Program-made: the position numbers and the translations under genes
Source: Methylobacterium amylolyticum
GTDB taxonomy: Bacteria; Pseudomonadota; Alphaproteobacteria; Rhizobiales; Beijerinckiaceae
Direction of reading: 5' to 3'
Length of the DNA stretch: 36,233 nucleotides
Assembly (NCBI RefSeq): GCF_030700245.1
Contig: NZ_JAUYZI010000053.1
Location: 1 to 36,233 of the forward strand
Notes under the pieces: generated by a model
The model's database searches: none
What the model saw: only the letters and a program-made list of their open reading frames with translations
Told to the model about the DNA's origin: nothing
Part shown: positions 14,801-22,504 of the stretch, piece after piece
Layout of the letters: each line of letters opens with the position of its first letter
Numbering within the stretch: the stretch's first letter is position 1

Positions 14801-14867
14801 CGTCTCGCCCATGGCGGGCGTTTCCTCCCTTGACTTGGCCCTGCCCGATGACGGGCGGGGCCTTTTT
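14801..14867 (+). ncRNA. Candidate small RNA ending in an intrinsic terminator
   Basis: A short hairpin (CGCCC-ATGG-CGGGCG, about 14806-14820) is followed by a single-stranded TTTCCTCCCTTGAC containing an anti-Shine-Dalgarno-like CCTCCC, then a strong terminator hairpin and T-run. No protein gene on the plus strand ends here, so the terminator needs another transcript. The layout resembles small trans-acting RNAs of Rhizobiales that carry CCTCC motifs. On the opposite strand the same bases read AAGGGAGG, so a minus-strand ribosome binding site for a 20-codon peptide is an alternative. The rest of the 14647-15057 gap shows nothing else convincing. Confidence 0.35.
14837..14867 (+). terminator. 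Rho-independent terminator
   Basis: GGCCCTGCCCG, loop ATGA, CGGGCGGGGCC (one T/G wobble), then TTTTT at 14863-14867. This is a strong plus-strand terminator with no obvious plus-strand gene upstream. Confidence 0.8.
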
Positions 14868-15057
14868 CCGTGCGGGGGCTCCGCCGGTTCCGGGCGCGGC
14901 CGTGCCGAGGACCCGCGTGTGCACCGCCGGTCAGACCGGCTCGCGGTGCGGAACTGCTGTGGCGCGGTTGCGCTTGCCTAGCGGCTGGGCGGCCCGATAT
15001 GCGGAGCCTGAGCCCGGAGGGCATCGCCCGCGACCCGACAGCCGAGGACACCGCTGA

Positions 15058-15339
15058 ATGCGACTGGTTCCGCAACCACTCCTGCGCCGCCGCACCCTCG
15101 CCGCGGCGGGCGTGGCCCTGGCTCTCACCGCCGGCCCGGCCTCGGCCCAGCGTGAGGATCAGGGGCTGCAATTGGGCTGCGCCGACGACTACTTCCGCTT
15201 GTGCATCGGCGTCGATCCGAGCAGCCCCGACGCCGACCGCTGCATGATGCGCAACCGCAGCAAGCTGTCGCCCAAGTGCCGCGCCGCGATCGGCGACTAC
15301 GACCGGCGCACCGGCAGCAAGTCGCTTCCGAACGAGTGA
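15058..15339 (+). CDS. Exported small cysteine-rich protein (GLG1-like repeat)
   Basis: A 93-residue protein with a signal peptide (RRRTLAAAGVALALTAGPASA, cleavage near residue 30). The mature part has four cysteines in the order CADDYFRLC, DRC, LSPKC. This resembles one copy of the Cys-rich GLG1 repeat (C-x7-C, then the LSPxC motif) seen in many short exported alphaproteobacterial proteins. Function unknown. It precedes gshB by 37 bases on the same strand and may be co-transcribed. Confidence 0.7.
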   Translation: MRLVPQPLLRRRTLAAAGVALALTAGPASAQREDQGLQLGCADDYFRLCIGVDPSSPDADRCMMRNRSKLSPKCRAAIGDYDRRTGSKSLPNE

Positions 15340-15376
15340 GGATGTCCCCCCGCGAGCCCCGGACGGAGCGGCCCCG

Positions 15377-16333
15377 ATGAGCCTGACCGTCGCCGTGCAG
15401 ATGGACCCGATCCAGAACATCCGGATCGCGGGCGACACGACCTTCGCCCTGCTGCTGGAGGCCCAGCGGCGGGGCCACAGCCTGCTCTACTACACCCCCG
15501 ATCGGCTCTCCCTCCAGGGGCGGCGGGTGACGGCGCGCGTCGAGGCGCTGACGGTGCAGGATGTCGAGGGGTCGCACTTCACCCTGTCGGGGCCCGAGCG
15601 GATCGACCTCGCCGGGGCCGACGTGGTGCTGATGCGCCAGGACCCGCCGTTCGACATGGCCTACATCACCGCCACGCACATGCTGGAGCGGATCCACCCG
15701 AAGACGCTGGTGGTCAACGACCCCTTCGAGGTGCGCAACGCCCCGGAGAAGCTGTTCGTCCTCGACTTCCCCGAGTTGATGCCGCCGACCCTGATCAGCC
15801 GCGACAAGGCGGAGATCGAGGCGTTTCGCCTGGAGCACGGCACGGTGGCGATGAAGCCCCTGCACGGCCACGGCGGCGCGGCGGTGTTCCGGGTCTCGGA
15901 GAAGGACCCGAATTTCGGCTCGATGTTCGACCTGTTCGCCGCGACCTTCCGGGAGCCCTGGGTGGTGCAGCGCTACCTCGAACGCGTCACGGAGGGCGAC
16001 AAGCGCATCATCCTCGTCGACGGCGCGGCGATGGGCGCGGTCAACCGGGTGCCGGCGGCCGGCGACATCCGCTCGAACATGGTCCGCGGCGGCGCCGCCT
16101 CGGCCTCCGAGCTGACCGAGCGCGAGCGCGAGATCTGCGCGACGATCGGCCCGGAACTCGCGCGCCGCGGCCTGATCCTGGTCGGCATCGACGTGATCGA
16201 CGGGCACCTGACCGAGATCAACGTCACCTCCCCCACCGGCATCCGGGCGATCCGCCGGCTCGGCGGCCCGGACCTCGCGGTGACGGTCTGGGACGCGATC
16301 GAGGCGCGCGTCGCGGCCGGCAAGGGCGTCTGA
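15377..16333 (+). CDS. gshB: Glutathione synthetase
   Basis: A 318-residue ATP-grasp enzyme that joins gamma-glutamylcysteine and glycine to make glutathione. The N-terminal domain begins with the family pattern VAVQMDPIQNIRIAGDTTFA. The ATP-grasp part shows AMKPLHGHGGAAVFRV, the substrate region NMVRGGAA, and the C-terminal GIDVIDGHLTEINVTSPTGI. Length is normal for bacterial GshB. Glutathione is central to formaldehyde detoxification and redox balance in methylotrophic alphaproteobacteria. It converges on the antiporter gene across a run of hairpins. Confidence 0.96.
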   Translation: MSLTVAVQMDPIQNIRIAGDTTFALLLEAQRRGHSLLYYTPDRLSLQGRRVTARVEALTVQDVEGSHFTLSGPERIDLAGADVVLMRQDPPFDMAYITATHMLERIHPKTLVVNDPFEVRNAPEKLFVLDFPELMPPTLISRDKAEIEAFRLEHGTVAMKPLHGHGGAAVFRVSEKDPNFGSMFDLFAATFREPWVVQRYLERVTEGDKRIILVDGAAMGAVNRVPAAGDIRSNMVRGGAASASELTEREREICATIGPELARRGLILVGIDVIDGHLTEINVTSPTGIRAIRRLGGPDLAVTVWDAIEARVAAGKGV

Positions 16334-16355
16334 GGCGGCCGCGAAGTCGGGGTTT

Positions 16356-16446
16356 CCAAAGGGCGAGCCCTTTGGCGGGTTTTCAGGGTGGAGCCCTGAA
16401 GAGCGCGGGGCTCCGCCCCCGCACCCCGCGAGAGGGCTCGCCCTCT
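16356..16446. repeat. Cluster of four short hairpins between convergent genes
   Basis: Successive inverted repeats are visible: CCAAAGGGC/GCCCTTTGG (16356-16375), TCAGGG/CCCTGA (16383-16399), a GCGGGG/CCCCGC hairpin (about 16404-16422) and AGAGGGC/GCCCTCT (16431-16446). They lie between gshB and the antiporter gene. None has a clear T-run, but the set may act as a two-way transcription barrier. It also looks like a dispersed intergenic repeat common in such genomes. Confidence 0.7.
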
Positions 16447-16469
16447 CGACACCCGGTACGGGCGCGCGG

Positions 16470-18005
16470 TCAGGTTTCGCCCCTGGGCGTGGCGTTGAGT
16501 TCCGCCCAGTCGAATTCCTCCTCCAGCAGGTAGTAGGCGTCGTCGCCGATCCGCCCCCGCCGCCGCAGGTCCAGCACCGCGTCGCGGGCGGCGGCGATGG
16601 CGCGCCGGCGGGCGGCGTCGGTGGGGAGCGTCTCCGGGGCCCTGCCCTCGTCGTGGGCTTCCGCCTCCGCGAGCGCGGCGCGGAACTCGGCCCGCAGCGC
16701 GTCGGCCTGCGGCTCGTCCGCGCCCGCCGCGAGGCTGTCGAGGGCGGCCTGATAGGCGGCGGCGCGGGCGCGGCCCGCCTCGCGGCCGACGGGATCGTCG
16801 TCCGGCAGCCTGAGCCGGTTCAGGAGCGGGCTGAGCGTCAGGCCCTGCACCACCAGCGTGCCGAGCACCACGCAGAAGGCGGTGAACACCACGAGGTCGC
16901 GGTGCGGGAACTCCCCGGGCAGGGCGAGGGCCGCGGCGACGGTGACGATGCCGCGCATCCCGGCCCAGCCGACCGCGGTCCCCGCCCCGAGGCGCGCGCG
17001 GATCCCGGCCTCGCTCAGGCCGAAGTTGTGCGTGGCGGTGGTCGGCAGGACCCAGGCGAAGCGCACGAGGGTCACGGTGGCGTAGGTCGCGGCGGCGAGC
17101 AGCACCGCCTGCCACTGGTCCGCCCCCGACAGGCGCCCGAGGATCGGGTCGATCTGGATGCCGATCAGCACGAAGGCCAGCACATTGAGCACGAACACCG
17201 TCGTGTCCCAGACCGCGTAGGAGATCACCCGCGCCCGCGGCGGCGTCACCCCGGGCGCGTGCCGCGCCACCGTCATCGCGTAGGTCACGACCACCAGCAC
17301 CCCCGACATCTCCAGCCGCTCGGCGGCGAGCCACAGGCCGAAGGCGGCGACGAACTGGAGCACGATCGCGCTCGCCGGATCCCGCACCCGCCGCATCAGC
17401 GCCACCGAGAGCAGGCCGAGGGCGGGACCGGCCGCGAGGCTCGCCACCACCCCGAGGAGGAACGTCGGCGCCACCTCGCTCGCCGAGAAGCCGCCGGCCA
17501 TCGCCGCGCCGACGGCGAGCCGGTAGATCAGCAGCGAGGCGGCGTCGTTGAGCAGGCTCTCGGCGCGCAGGATCGTGGCGAGCCGGTGCGGCATCGGTGC
17601 GTGCCGCAGCACGGCGAGCGCCGCCACCGCGTCGGGGGGCGCGACCACCGCGCCGAGCGCGACGCAGGCGGCGAGCGGCATGTCCGGCACCACGAGGCGC
17701 GCCACCGTCGCCACCGCCAGCGTCGTCGCCGCCACCGCGCCCACCGCGAGGCCGAGCACCGGGCGCCAGTTCGCCCGCATGTCGCGCACCGAGGCGTCGT
17801 AGCCCGCGTCGAGCAGCACCGGGGCCAGGAACAGGGCCAGGGCGAATTGCGGGTCGAGCCGCAGGTCCGGGACGCCCGGCACGAAGGCGAGGCCGATGCC
17901 GCCCAGCGCCAGGAGGGCCGGGTACGGCGCGCCCACGCGGCGCGCGAGCGCCGACAACAGCACGGCGCCGAACAGGACGCCCACCACCCACTCGAAGATC
18001 AACAT
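16470..18005 (-). CDS. CPA1-family Na+/H+ antiporter
   Basis: A 511-residue membrane protein with about twelve hydrophobic segments in the first 410 residues and a soluble, mostly helical C-terminal domain of about 100 residues. CPA1/NhaP signatures include GAVVAPPDAVAA, which holds the transport aspartate, then RAESLLNDAASLLIY and the late GWAGMRGIVTVAAALALP segment. It exchanges cytoplasmic Na+ (or K+) for protons across the inner membrane. ATG 18005 begins directly at the first membrane helix; the frame stays open upstream but would add a non-membrane stretch overlapping the divergent cyclase leader. Confidence 0.92.
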   Translation of the reverse strand: MLIFEWVVGVLFGAVLLSALARRVGAPYPALLALGGIGLAFVPGVPDLRLDPQFALALFLAPVLLDAGYDASVRDMRANWRPVLGLAVGAVAATTLAVATVARLVVPDMPLAACVALGAVVAPPDAVAALAVLRHAPMPHRLATILRAESLLNDAASLLIYRLAVGAAMAGGFSASEVAPTFLLGVVASLAAGPALGLLSVALMRRVRDPASAIVLQFVAAFGLWLAAERLEMSGVLVVVTYAMTVARHAPGVTPPRARVISYAVWDTTVFVLNVLAFVLIGIQIDPILGRLSGADQWQAVLLAAATYATVTLVRFAWVLPTTATHNFGLSEAGIRARLGAGTAVGWAGMRGIVTVAAALALPGEFPHRDLVVFTAFCVVLGTLVVQGLTLSPLLNRLRLPDDDPVGREAGRARAAAYQAALDSLAAGADEPQADALRAEFRAALAEAEAHDEGRAPETLPTDAARRRAIAAARDAVLDLRRRGRIGDDAYYLLEEEFDWAELNATPRGET

Positions 18006-18105
18006 CGTGCCGACATAGGGCGGCGTGCGCGGGCGCACGGACCCGTGCCGGCAACGCGGGCAGGTTGTAGGGTGCCTGCGTCGAAACGCGCGGAGGTATC
18101 GGGCG

Positions 18106-19524
18106 GTGGCGCAAACCCATGCGGAGGTCGGCCGGCGGGTCGCCGACGGCCTCACCCGGCGCATCGCCGGACACGTGCTGGGCTGGCTGCGGCCGCAGGC
18201 CGCCATCGCCGCCGGCCGCACCCGCGACGGCGTGCGCCGGGCCGAACTCGACGGGCTGGGCTTCGCCTTCCGGGCGCGGGTCTTCGCCATCGCCGTGGTC
18301 TCGGCGTGGCTGCTCGTCTCGGTCGCGTGGCCGCGCAACCTCTACTACCTCGCGATCGCCGCGGGCTTCTTCCTGCTCGGCTACCTCCCCTACCGCCTGC
18401 GGCGGCACCGGCTCGCCGGGCCGATCAAGCTCGCCTTCGTCGTCCTCGACGTCGCCCTGATGACCGCCGCGATCCTCATGCCGCCGCCCTTCGGCCTCAG
18501 CGCCGACTGGCCGGTTCAGATGCGGCTGCGCGGGCAGGAATTCCTCTACATCGTGCTGCTGCTCGCCGAATCGGCGCTGACCTACTCGCCGCTGATGGTG
18601 CTGTGGACCGGCGCCGTGATCGCCGCGGTGTGGTCGCTCGGCGTCCACACGATCTACATGCTGCCCGACACGCTGCGCTTCTCCGACGCGGCCGCGCGGT
18701 CGGGCGACGGGTCGATGATGCGGATGTTCCTCAACCCGACCTTCGTCGGGCTGACGCCGTGGACCACGCAGGTGATCGCCACCGCGCTGTTCGCGGTGAT
18801 CGTCGCGCTCGCCGTGTGGCGCGGCCGCCAGACGCTGCTGGCCCAGTGCCGGGCGGAGGTGGTCCGCGCCGACCTCGCCCGCTACGTCTCGCCGGACGTG
18901 GCCGACGCGCTCGCCGCCAAGGTCAACCACGGCGCGGCGCATGACGGCTTCGGGCCGCCGGCGACCCGGACCGTCGCGGTGCTGTTCGCCGACATCGTCG
19001 GCTTCACGGCGCTCGCCGAGACCCTGCCGCCGGAACGGACCTTCGCCCTGCTGCGCGATGTCCACCAGCGGGGCTGCGGAGCGGTGTTCCGCCACGGCGG
19101 CACCCTCGACAAGTATCTCGGCGACGGCTTCATGGCGACGTTCGGGGCGCTCGGCGACGAGCCCGACGCCGCCGCCCGGGCGCTGGCCTGCGCCTTCGCC
19201 CTCCAGGACGAGGCCGCCCGCTGGAACGCGGCGCGGGCCCGTGCCGGGGAGGCGCCGCTGCGCCTGTCCGTCGGGCTGCATTGCGGTCCGGTGGTGGTGG
19301 GCGACCTCGGGGCGGAGCGGCGGGTGGAGTTCACGGTGGTCGGCGACGTGGTCAACGTCGCGAGCCGCCTGGAGCACGCGACCCGGGAGGTCGGCGCCGG
19401 CATCCTCGTCTCGGACGCCTGCCTCGCCGCGGCCGGCGGCGAGCCGCCGGGCCGGCCATTCACGGGCCGCCGGGAGATCGCGCTGCGCGGGCGGGCCCGG
19501 CCGATCCTCGCGCACGCGGCGTGA
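18106..19524 (+). CDS. Membrane-anchored class III adenylate cyclase
   Basis: A 472-residue protein with about six hydrophobic segments (60-240) and a C-terminal class III cyclase domain (about 285-450). Catalytic residues are intact: metal-binding D296 (FADIVGF) and D340, adenine-selecting K336 (DKYLGDG) and D414 (VVGDVVN), and transition-state N417 and R421. This set predicts ATP as substrate, hence cAMP. The N-terminal layout is a membrane sensor module with no named ligand domain that I can see. The GTG at 18106 follows GGAGG (18092-18096). It is divergent from the antiporter gene with 100 bases between. Confidence 0.9.
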   Translation: MAQTHAEVGRRVADGLTRRIAGHVLGWLRPQAAIAAGRTRDGVRRAELDGLGFAFRARVFAIAVVSAWLLVSVAWPRNLYYLAIAAGFFLLGYLPYRLRRHRLAGPIKLAFVVLDVALMTAAILMPPPFGLSADWPVQMRLRGQEFLYIVLLLAESALTYSPLMVLWTGAVIAAVWSLGVHTIYMLPDTLRFSDAAARSGDGSMMRMFLNPTFVGLTPWTTQVIATALFAVIVALAVWRGRQTLLAQCRAEVVRADLARYVSPDVADALAAKVNHGAAHDGFGPPATRTVAVLFADIVGFTALAETLPPERTFALLRDVHQRGCGAVFRHGGTLDKYLGDGFMATFGALGDEPDAAARALACAFALQDEAARWNAARARAGEAPLRLSVGLHCGPVVVGDLGAERRVEFTVVGDVVNVASRLEHATREVGAGILVSDACLAAAGGEPPGRPFTGRREIALRGRARPILAHAA

Positions 19525-19563
19525 TTTCGGATTGCGCGGCAGTGATTGCCGTCATGCCCCCGG

Positions 19564-19598
19564 CGACGTGCCATGCCCCGTGCGAGCCTGGCACGTCG
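19564..19598. repeat. 10-bp inverted repeat at island edge
   Basis: CGACGTGCCA at 19564-19573 and its complement TGGCACGTCG at 19589-19598 form a hairpin about 40 bases after the cyclase stop. It could end the cyclase transcript, although no T-run follows directly. It sits at the border where base composition drops sharply. The rest of the 19525-19765 gap is A/T-rich with no gene visible. Confidence 0.5.
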
Positions 19599-19765
19599 AT
19601 CCGCGCAACGGGATTGCAAATGCGGTTCTGATCAAGCGTATCGATATAAAAATCGTTTTCAATCATATTACGAACATGTGACAAAACTACTTATTTAGAC
19701 ACATCCTCTCGACAAATTGCCCTCTACCTGATCGGATGGCGCGTCAGAGATGACAACGTGGACGG

Positions 19766-20242
19766 TCAAGCGGCAATAGTATCGATGTTCTTATTAAATG
19801 AAGTCCAATCCCTTTTAATTTTCTTGTTTTCGAATCTGCCGGGTTGCAAATGATAGATCCAGTCTTTCCTAAAGAACAAAATGGGCTCTTTCTCCTGTCC
19901 AGGTCTTGTTATGCGATAATAATTGTATCTCTCAGCAGGAGGTGCCTTGCTTATGTTCTCGATTGAAATTGCCAAAACGTGCGAGTTGTTTACGATGTGT
20001 ACGGAAAAAGGACTGATTTTTCTTGGCAGGGCCGCTGCACGATATGCTTTGAACAAAAGTTTCGATATGGCAAGTGGACCATACTGGTCTATGCCTGACC
20101 AGATCAACCATAGGCGGAACGCGCGGTCTTCATAATCGTATGCCCAGAGAAGGCCCTCCGGATTGAGGCCTAGCTTTCCAAGCGCCTCATAGTACGCGCG
20201 ACCTGCTTCAAGTTGGTCTAAAGAAAGTTCTGGCGTATCCAT
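19766..20242 (-). CDS. Hypothetical protein, partner of HEPN-like gene
   Basis: A 158-residue protein of no family that I recognise. Its N-terminal half reads LEAGRAYYEALGKLGLNPEG, then LLWAYDYEDRAFRLWLIWSG with a IDQYGPLAISKLLFKAYRAA helix, suggesting a small alpha/beta fold. The C-terminal part is Lys/Asn-rich. The ATG at 20242 overlaps the end of the HEPN-like gene by 25 bases, so translation is probably coupled. Codon use and composition are far richer in A/T than all neighbours, which indicates recent horizontal gain. An immunity or antitoxin role is inferred only from the pairing. Confidence 0.65.
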   Translation of the reverse strand: MDTPELSLDQLEAGRAYYEALGKLGLNPEGLLWAYDYEDRAFRLWLIWSGIDQYGPLAISKLLFKAYRAAALPRKISPFSVHIVNNSHVLAISIENISKAPPAERYNYYRITRPGQEKEPILFFRKDWIYHLQPGRFENKKIKRDWTSFNKNIDTIAA

Positions 20243-20649
20243 GGCGCCGCTCCATCTTCATCTGAGAACACAGCGTCAAACAACGAAATCGCAACGGCCC
20301 GAGTCATCCTCAGGCTGTACATATCGTCCCGCCACCATTGAAGAACAACAGCCCATGCTGGTGCGATGGGATGCATCTCATCGATCGTCATTCCCAGAAC
20401 GCGCGCCAAATCCGCGATCTTGTGGGTGTAAAGTTCTCTACGGCTCGCCCGCGATGGCCAAGCGTTCAATCGCTCCCGGCGCATGATCGCCGCCTTCAGC
20501 GTGCATTCGAGCGAAAAGCCGGCTTGGCTCCAAGCCGCGCTCGCGGTCGTATCGTCTGCGAGGGCTTGGCGGGCGAGCGCGCGGTACAGGTCCGCTAACT
20601 CTAACCACTCGTCGACGCTATCGGCTGTTGGAAAGGACAAGGCTGCCAA
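20218..20649 (-). CDS. HEPN-like domain protein
   Basis: A 143-residue all-helical protein. The block AGFSLECTLKAAIMRRERLN followed by RRELYTHKIADLARVLG matches the E-x3-K plus 'tHdLxxL' pattern of HEPN domains; R71-x4-H76 has the spacing of the HEPN RNase motif. However, it lies in the THxL helix rather than in the usual late RxxxxH position, so catalysis is uncertain. The open frame has no ATG or GTG: the likely start is the TTG at 20649 (another TTG lies three codons later), and a stop lies nine codons upstream. It is the first gene of a two-gene overlapping unit, as in toxin-antitoxin or abortive-infection modules. Confidence 0.6.
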   Translation of the reverse strand: MAALSFPTADSVDEWLELADLYRALARQALADDTTASAAWSQAGFSLECTLKAAIMRRERLNAWPSRASRRELYTHKIADLARVLGMTIDEMHPIAPAWAVVLQWWRDDMYSLRMTRAVAISLFDAVFSDEDGAAPWIRQNFL

Positions 20650-20875
20650 GCCTGCCAGCGCGAACTTCGGCCGTCAATGGCGGGCCGATGACGGATTGTC
20701 GATGGAGCATCGAGGCGGCCCTTCCGAACCATCCGTCCTCTCACTGCCGGATGAAGCCCACAGGATCCGGCTGCGGGGATTGGATCCTTCGTGACAGAGT
20801 TTGCGGAGGAAGACTTCTCCGAGGTTGAGACCGTTGCTAAGCCGCCCCGAGCACGCGGCTTGCGAGACCGTCCCC

Positions 20876-22471
20876 ATGCCCGAGACCCCCGTCTTCACCG
20901 ACAGCGCGGTGGCCGCGCCCCATCACCTCGCGGCCCAGGCCGGGCAGACGGTGCTGGCGCAGGGTGGCAACGCCATCGAGGCGATGGTCGCGATGGCCGC
21001 CTCGATCGCCGTGGTCTACCCGCACATGAACAGCGTCGGTGGCGACGGCTTCTGGCTGGTGCGCGAGCGCGGCGGGCGGGTGCGCGGCATCGAGGCCTGC
21101 GGGCCGGCCGGGCGGCTCGCCACCATCGCCCGCTACCGGGAGACGGGCTACGACGCGATCCCCGCCCGCGGCCCCGAGGCGATGGTGACGGTGGCCGGCG
21201 CGGTCGGCGGCTGGGAGCTGGCGCTGGCCCTGTCGCGGGCGCTCGGCGGGCGCCTGCCCCTCGACGCGCTGCTCGGCGTCGCGATCGCGCAGGCGCGCGA
21301 CGGCGTGCCGGTCTCGGCGAGCGAGACGCGCTATCGCCCGCAGCCCGGCGACCCACTGCACGCGCAGCCGAATTTCGCCGCGACCTTCCTGAAGGACGGC
21401 GCGCCCTACGCGGCGGGCGAGATCCGCCGGTTGCCCGCGCTCGCGGCCACCCTCGAACAGCTCGCCCATGCCGGCCTCGCCGACTTCTACCGCGGCGATG
21501 TCGGCCACGAGATCGCCGCCGACTTGGAGCGCCTCGGTGCCCCCGTCACGCGGGCCGACCTCGACGCCTACCGGCCGGCCGAGCGGGCACCGCTGTCCCT
21601 GCGGCGGCGGGACGCGACGCTCTACAACTTCCCGCCCCCGACCCAGGGGCTCGCGGCGCTGCTGATCCTCGGGATGTTCGACCGGCTGAACGTGGCGCGG
21701 CCCGAGACCCCGGCGCACTATCACGGGCTGATCGAGGCGACGAAGCGCGCCTTCGCGATCCGCGACCGGGTGGTGACCGACTTTGACCGCCTGCGCCACG
21801 ACCCCGCGGCCTTCCTCACCCCCGAGCGGCTGGCCGCCGAGACGGCGCGGATCGATGCCGGCCGCGCCGCCACGATCCCGATCGTCTCCCACACCGGCGA
21901 CACCGTGTGGATGGGGGCGATCGACCGCGACGGGCTCGCGGTCTCCTACATCCAGTCTGTGTACTGGGAGTACGGCTCCGGCGTGGTGCTGCCGCGGACC
22001 GGGATCGCGTGGCTCAACCGCGGCGTCTCGTTCTCCCTCGATCCGGCCTCGGTCAATCCGCTGCAGCCCGGCCGCCGCCCGTTCCACACGCTGATCCCGG
22101 CGCTCGCCGCCTTCGACGACGGCCGGGTGATGGCCTACGGCTCGATGGGCGGCGACGGCCAGCCGCAGTTCCAGGCCCAGATCTTCTGCCGCTACGCCGA
22201 TTACGGGATGTCGGTCGCGGACGCCGTCGACGCGCCGCGCCTGCTCTACGGCCGCACCTGGGGGGCGCCCTCGCTCAGCGTGAAGGTCGAGGACCGCTTC
22301 GATCCCGCCTGCCTCGACGCGCTGGACCGCCTCGGCCACGCGATCGAGCCCGTGGGCGTGCCCTACAGCGACACCCTCGGCCACGCCGGCATGCTGGTGC
22401 GCCGCCCCCGCGACGGGCGGATCGAGGCCGTGCACGACCCGCGCTCCGACGGCAACGCGCTCGGGCTGTGA
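20876..22471 (+). CDS. Gamma-glutamyltransferase family protein (YwrD-like)
   Basis: A 531-residue Ntn-hydrolase of the gamma-glutamyltranspeptidase family. The autoprocessing threonine is T343 (SHTGDTVWMGAID), splitting a large and a small subunit. The small subunit keeps the GSMGGDGQPQ motif of the glutamyl site. There is no signal peptide, unlike exported GGT, so it resembles the cytosolic YwrD-type branch, whose substrate is not established. ATG 20876 begins at the conserved N-terminus. A perfect 7-bp inverted repeat (CTGTGAC/GTCACAG, 22466-22494) overlaps its end and may terminate it before the convergent kinase gene. Confidence 0.88.
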   Translation: MPETPVFTDSAVAAPHHLAAQAGQTVLAQGGNAIEAMVAMAASIAVVYPHMNSVGGDGFWLVRERGGRVRGIEACGPAGRLATIARYRETGYDAIPARGPEAMVTVAGAVGGWELALALSRALGGRLPLDALLGVAIAQARDGVPVSASETRYRPQPGDPLHAQPNFAATFLKDGAPYAAGEIRRLPALAATLEQLAHAGLADFYRGDVGHEIAADLERLGAPVTRADLDAYRPAERAPLSLRRRDATLYNFPPPTQGLAALLILGMFDRLNVARPETPAHYHGLIEATKRAFAIRDRVVTDFDRLRHDPAAFLTPERLAAETARIDAGRAATIPIVSHTGDTVWMGAIDRDGLAVSYIQSVYWEYGSGVVLPRTGIAWLNRGVSFSLDPASVNPLQPGRRPFHTLIPALAAFDDGRVMAYGSMGGDGQPQFQAQIFCRYADYGMSVADAVDAPRLLYGRTWGAPSLSVKVEDRFDPACLDALDRLGHAIEPVGVPYSDTLGHAGMLVRRPRDGRIEAVHDPRSDGNALGL

Positions 22472-22504
22472 CGGGCCGCGGGGGCGTGTCACAGGGCGCG
22501 CGCC

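Noticed and set aside
14739..14924. Minus-strand frame across the terminator region at 14837-14867
   Set aside because: It reads through a strong hairpin, has no ribosome binding site at its start and no recognisable protein features.
16653..18944. Long plus-strand frame antisense to the antiporter gene
   Set aside because: Composition typical of a shadow frame, while the minus strand encodes a clear CPA1 antiporter.
19923..20135. Plus-strand 70-codon frame inside the A/T-rich island
   Set aside because: It lies wholly antisense to the 158-residue minus-strand gene, which fits better through its coupled overlap with the HEPN-like gene.
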